Below are positions 61,535 through 64,000 of a stretch of 64,000 nucleotides of DNA, in pieces. The position numbers and the translations under genes were made by a program. The stretch is taken from the NCBI RefSeq assembly GCF_021596945.1, contig NZ_CP063779.1, positions 3,570,001 through 3,634,000 on the forward strand, in the 5' to 3' direction. Position 1 is the first letter of the stretch, and every line of letters starts with the position of its first letter. Origin of the DNA: Mongoliitalea daihaiensis (GTDB taxonomy: Bacteria > Bacteroidota > Bacteroidia > Cytophagales > Cyclobacteriaceae). The notes under the pieces are model-generated. The model was not told the origin of the DNA, ran no database searches, and was given only the letters and a program-made list of their open reading frames with translations.

Positions 61535-62785
61535 CTATTCCAACAACTTCCTCGCTTCTTCTTCCGGTAATTCTTCCACTTCTCGCAGTTTGCGCTGAAT
61601 GACTCGGGTACGGGTCCCGACAAGATTATCTAGGTCGGCGTGTGCATCAAATATTTTCTTTTGAGCTTTGGTTATCAAGTCACTAAACTTACTAAATTCA
61701 AGTTTCACAGCACCTAACACTTTCCAAACTTCGGCACTTCTCTGCTGAATTGCCAAAGTTCTGAAACCCATCTGCAAAGAATTCAACAAAGCAGCCAAGG
61801 TCGTGGGCCCAGTAAGTATCACTTTATAATCCCGCTGCAAGGCATGTGTCAAGGCAGGTTCACGGATGATTTCGGCATACAAACTCTCCATTGGTAAAAA
61901 TAGCATGGCAAAGTCAGTAGTATGCGGTGGATGTATGTATTTGGAACTAATGTCCTGTGCAGCTTTTCGAATGGCTTTGAATAAATCCGCACGGGCAATA
62001 TCTACAGCTGCTTTATCACCGATATCATAGGCATCTAATAAGCGATAGTAGGTTTCCTGAGGAAACTTAGCGTCAATCGGAAGATAGACGGAATCGCTTT
62101 CATCCGAACCAGGCATTTTGACAGCAAATTCAACCCGCTCTGCACTTCCAGGCTTCACTGCCACATTCAAGGCGTACTGATCGGGTGAAAGGATATTTTC
62201 CAAAATGCTTTGCAACTGATACTCCCCTAACACTCCCCTACTCTTCACATTACTCAATACCCGTTTTAAATCCCCTACTCCCGTAGCCAATTGCTGCATT
62301 TCTCCTAAGCCTTTTTGAACAATCAGTAACTGTTTGGTAACAATCTCAAATGATTGTCCTAAACGAGTTTCCAAAGTTTTTTGGAGTTTTTCATCGACGG
62401 TTTCCCTCATTTTCTCCAATTGTTGCTCAGTACTGCTGAGAAGCTTTTCTTGCTTCAGGATAAGTTCTTGAAATTTTTCCCGCTGCAATTCATTAAATTC
62501 CTTTACATTTTCTCGGAACAGGATACCAAACTCGGCTATTGATTGTTGTTGCTCTTTACTTTGAGCCCGCAATTGATCGAAAACAAGGGAAAATTGCTGC
62601 ACAATACTTCCTTGGATTTCCGTACGGTTGGCTTGCGCTTGTTGTGCCAATGAACTACTCAATTCCTGCAAGCGTGACTCTAAGTCCCGTTTATCGGCAT
62701 TTTTACGAAGCAATAGAAAATACAGCCCAGCATTCAAAAGGATGAGCATTAATAACAAAACAGGCGTTAACAAATCAAGGGACAT
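61535..62785 (-). CDS. rmuC: DNA recombination protein RmuC
   Basis: A 416-residue protein. An N-terminal membrane helix (LLLMLILLNAGLYFLLLRK) is followed by a long coiled coil (~30-165) and the RmuC domain: SRGVLGEYQLQSILENILSP, VEFAVKMPGSDESDSVYLPI with DAKFPQETYYRLLDAY (predicted nuclease core DxK) and FLPMESLYAEIIREPAL, GPTTLAALLNSLQMGFRTLA. RmuC limits inverted-repeat-driven rearrangements, notable in such a repeat-rich genome. It overlaps the hydrolase by 11 bp. Confidence 0.94.
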   Translation of the reverse strand: MSLDLLTPVLLLMLILLNAGLYFLLLRKNADKRDLESRLQELSSSLAQQAQANRTEIQGSIVQQFSLVFDQLRAQSKEQQQSIAEFGILFRENVKEFNELQREKFQELILKQEKLLSSTEQQLEKMRETVDEKLQKTLETRLGQSFEIVTKQLLIVQKGLGEMQQLATGVGDLKRVLSNVKSRGVLGEYQLQSILENILSPDQYALNVAVKPGSAERVEFAVKMPGSDESDSVYLPIDAKFPQETYYRLLDAYDIGDKAAVDIARADLFKAIRKAAQDISSKYIHPPHTTDFAMLFLPMESLYAEIIREPALTHALQRDYKVILTGPTTLAALLNSLQMGFRTLAIQQRSAEVWKVLGAVKLEFSKFSDLITKAQKKIFDAHADLDNLVGTRTRVIQRKLREVEELPEEEARKLLE

Positions 62786-63812
62786 GGCTGAAATATTTTG
62801 GACTGTTAAGGTAGTCCGTATCCAGCTGTATGCCTAGAAAAGATAAATAATCTATGACAGTCTCTGTCGGGATTTCTTCCATTGGAACATGACCGGCCGA
62901 TGGATATACTTTTAATGTGGATTGGGGTAATTTGGCATGCATGGCCTCCCCTGCTCTTAAAGGAATCCAAGAGTCCAAGGCTCCCCACATAATCAATACA
63001 GGCATAGTAATGTTATCCCATTCGATATCATAGGGTTTGCGGGTAGTCAATCGCTCCAATGTTGCCTGCCGATTACCTTCACGCAACATCATGTCGTAAT
63101 AGCGTGCTACCATTTCGTCCGTGATTTTGCTTTCATCCCCAAAAACTTGCTTCAAATTCATTTTGAACAAAAACTTGGGTGTAAACTTGGTAATCATTTT
63201 CCCAAAAATAGGATGCTTCACCAAAGAAAAAATGGAAAAACTGGAGTTTCGCTCATTTTTTACCGCAGGCTTCGATTCGGAAGTCTCAGCGGGTCTTGGT
63301 GTACTCGGTGCACCGGCAGCATCTACTAAATTGAGCGTCAAAATTCGTTCAGGATGATCAGAAGCCATTTTCAGGGCTACTGCACCCCCCATTGAATTAC
63401 CTGCTATGTGAAATTCTTCTATCCCTAACTGGTCGGCTATTCTAAGAACCAAGCTAGCATAATCGGCAATTCCATACCGCTGCAAAGCATCTGGACCCGT
63501 CAATCCATGACCTGGCAAATCCATGGAGATGGTCATGAAATAAGGACTCAAATCCTCTTCCCACGCTGTCCAAGTATGAAGAGATGCAAAACTGCCATGA
63601 ATCAAAAAAATTGGTTCTCCCTCCCCTTTAACACGAACATGGACATTGATGTCATCTACTTTCAGGAAATAAGAACTTTCATCCGTATACTTTTCCAATA
63701 ACTGCACGAGAGGCTTGTCTTTTGAATAAAACACCATTAAAATAGCTGCTATTAAAATCAAAATCACAAGTATGGAATATGCAACGCCTTTTAAAATCCG
63801 TTTGAAGAGCAT
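62775..63812 (-). CDS. Membrane-anchored alpha/beta hydrolase
   Basis: About 345 residues from the ATG at 63812 (MLFKRILKGVAYSILVILIL, a signal-anchor helix); a longer frame to 63860 adds a hydrophilic stretch. IFLIHGSFASLHTW is the oxyanion-loop motif, IAGNSMGGAVALKM holds the nucleophile serine (G-N-S-M-G-G), MWGALDSWIPL the aspartate and AGHVPMEEIP the histidine. The substrate is unknown. Its end overlaps the rmuC start by 11 bp. Confidence 0.9.
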   Translation of the reverse strand: MLFKRILKGVAYSILVILILIAAILMVFYSKDKPLVQLLEKYTDESSYFLKVDDINVHVRVKGEGEPIFLIHGSFASLHTWTAWEEDLSPYFMTISMDLPGHGLTGPDALQRYGIADYASLVLRIADQLGIEEFHIAGNSMGGAVALKMASDHPERILTLNLVDAAGAPSTPRPAETSESKPAVKNERNSSFSIFSLVKHPIFGKMITKFTPKFLFKMNLKQVFGDESKITDEMVARYYDMMLREGNRQATLERLTTRKPYDIEWDNITMPVLIMWGALDSWIPLRAGEAMHAKLPQSTLKVYPSAGHVPMEEIPTETVIDYLSFLGIQLDTDYLNSPKYFSHVP

Positions 63813-63860
63813 AAGGTTTAAATCTGTGAATGTTCTTGGATACAATTTACCTGTTTGCAA

Positions 63861-64000
63861 GTTAACTAAATTGGAAAAATAATCCTGAATGGTTTTTCGA
63901 GAGCTTAAAGTTTTTTAAAGATCATTAGCTGCATAGAGTTCTTCTAAGACTAGAAATTTATACAGCTAAGCAAAAGCTGTTTATCATTTTGAAGAAAATT
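63861..64000. other. Right edge, nothing recognised
   Basis: The last 140 bp are AT-rich. A short minus-strand frame open to the edge could be the end of a further gene, but too little is visible to call it. Confidence 0.4.

Noticed and set aside
61372-61623. An 83-codon minus-strand frame at the end of rmuC
   Set aside because: It overlaps rmuC in another frame and resembles no family.

Overview
The window looks like a chromosomal segment of a Bacteroidota bacterium, most likely Cytophagales (Cyclobacteriaceae-like, e.g. near Algoriphagus). This is an inference from gene content and style: AT-rich DNA, candidate promoters of the TAnnTTTG type, SusC-like outer-membrane barrels with a CarboxypepD_reg N-terminus, S9 peptidases, DUF2452, CIA30 and four-helix-bundle proteins, and long intergenic stretches filled with short-word repeats. 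No rRNA, tRNA or CRISPR array was seen.

Positions 1-25100 are a surface-polysaccharide (O-antigen/capsule) locus read almost entirely from the minus strand, continuing off the left edge. It has an ABC-transporter export system (Wzm permease at 23218-24036 and Wzt ATPase with a C-terminal glycan-binding domain at 13367-14614), a methyltransferase beside Wzt, eleven soluble glycosyltransferases of GT4, GT2 and GT32 type plus one membrane-anchored GT2, a serine-acetyltransferase-like enzyme, an FkbM methyltransferase, and WecE and WecD homologues that together would make dTDP-4-acetamido-4,6-dideoxygalactose. A RibK-like (archaeal CTP-dependent riboflavin kinase fold) protein is coupled to a nucleotidyltransferase-like protein (16093-17897). 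The locus is scarred: a 42-codon stump of a sugar epimerase, a C-terminally short WecE, a GNAT/FemAB-like gene frameshifted in an A9 tract, and a 94-bp duplication of the wzm 3' end that brackets a 1.03-kb insert made of a DUF559 nuclease gene and palindromic repeat units. The same repeat units form a four-copy array at 648-1216.

Positions 25100-32200 are accessory DNA: a ParE-type toxin-antitoxin pair, a winged-helix/nucleotidyltransferase-like protein, a four-helix-bundle protein, a GT-C membrane glycosyltransferase flanked by direct copies of a ~470-bp dispersed repeat, and an MntA/HepT pair whose HepT is frameshifted near its start and lacks the target tyrosine.

Positions 32600-43100 hold a secreted subtilase lipoprotein, a leaderless endolysin-like muramidase, TM2 and DUF2752 membrane proteins, an MpaB-type oxygenase, a secreted beta-propeller protein, three ~245-bp tandem repeats, an M48 lipoprotein protease, a 58-residue membrane peptide gene, DUF2452, a rhomboid protease and an Hpt phosphotransfer protein.

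Positions 43100-64000 are ordinary core-like chromosome: an S9 peptidase plus gamma-glutamyltransferase plus DUF3820 run, a CIA30 protein, a GT2, an SLC13/TrkA-C transporter, an outer-membrane barrel, a TPR sensor histidine kinase, the TrkA/TrkH potassium system, a TPR protein, an M19-like dipeptidase, RmuC and an alpha/beta hydrolase.
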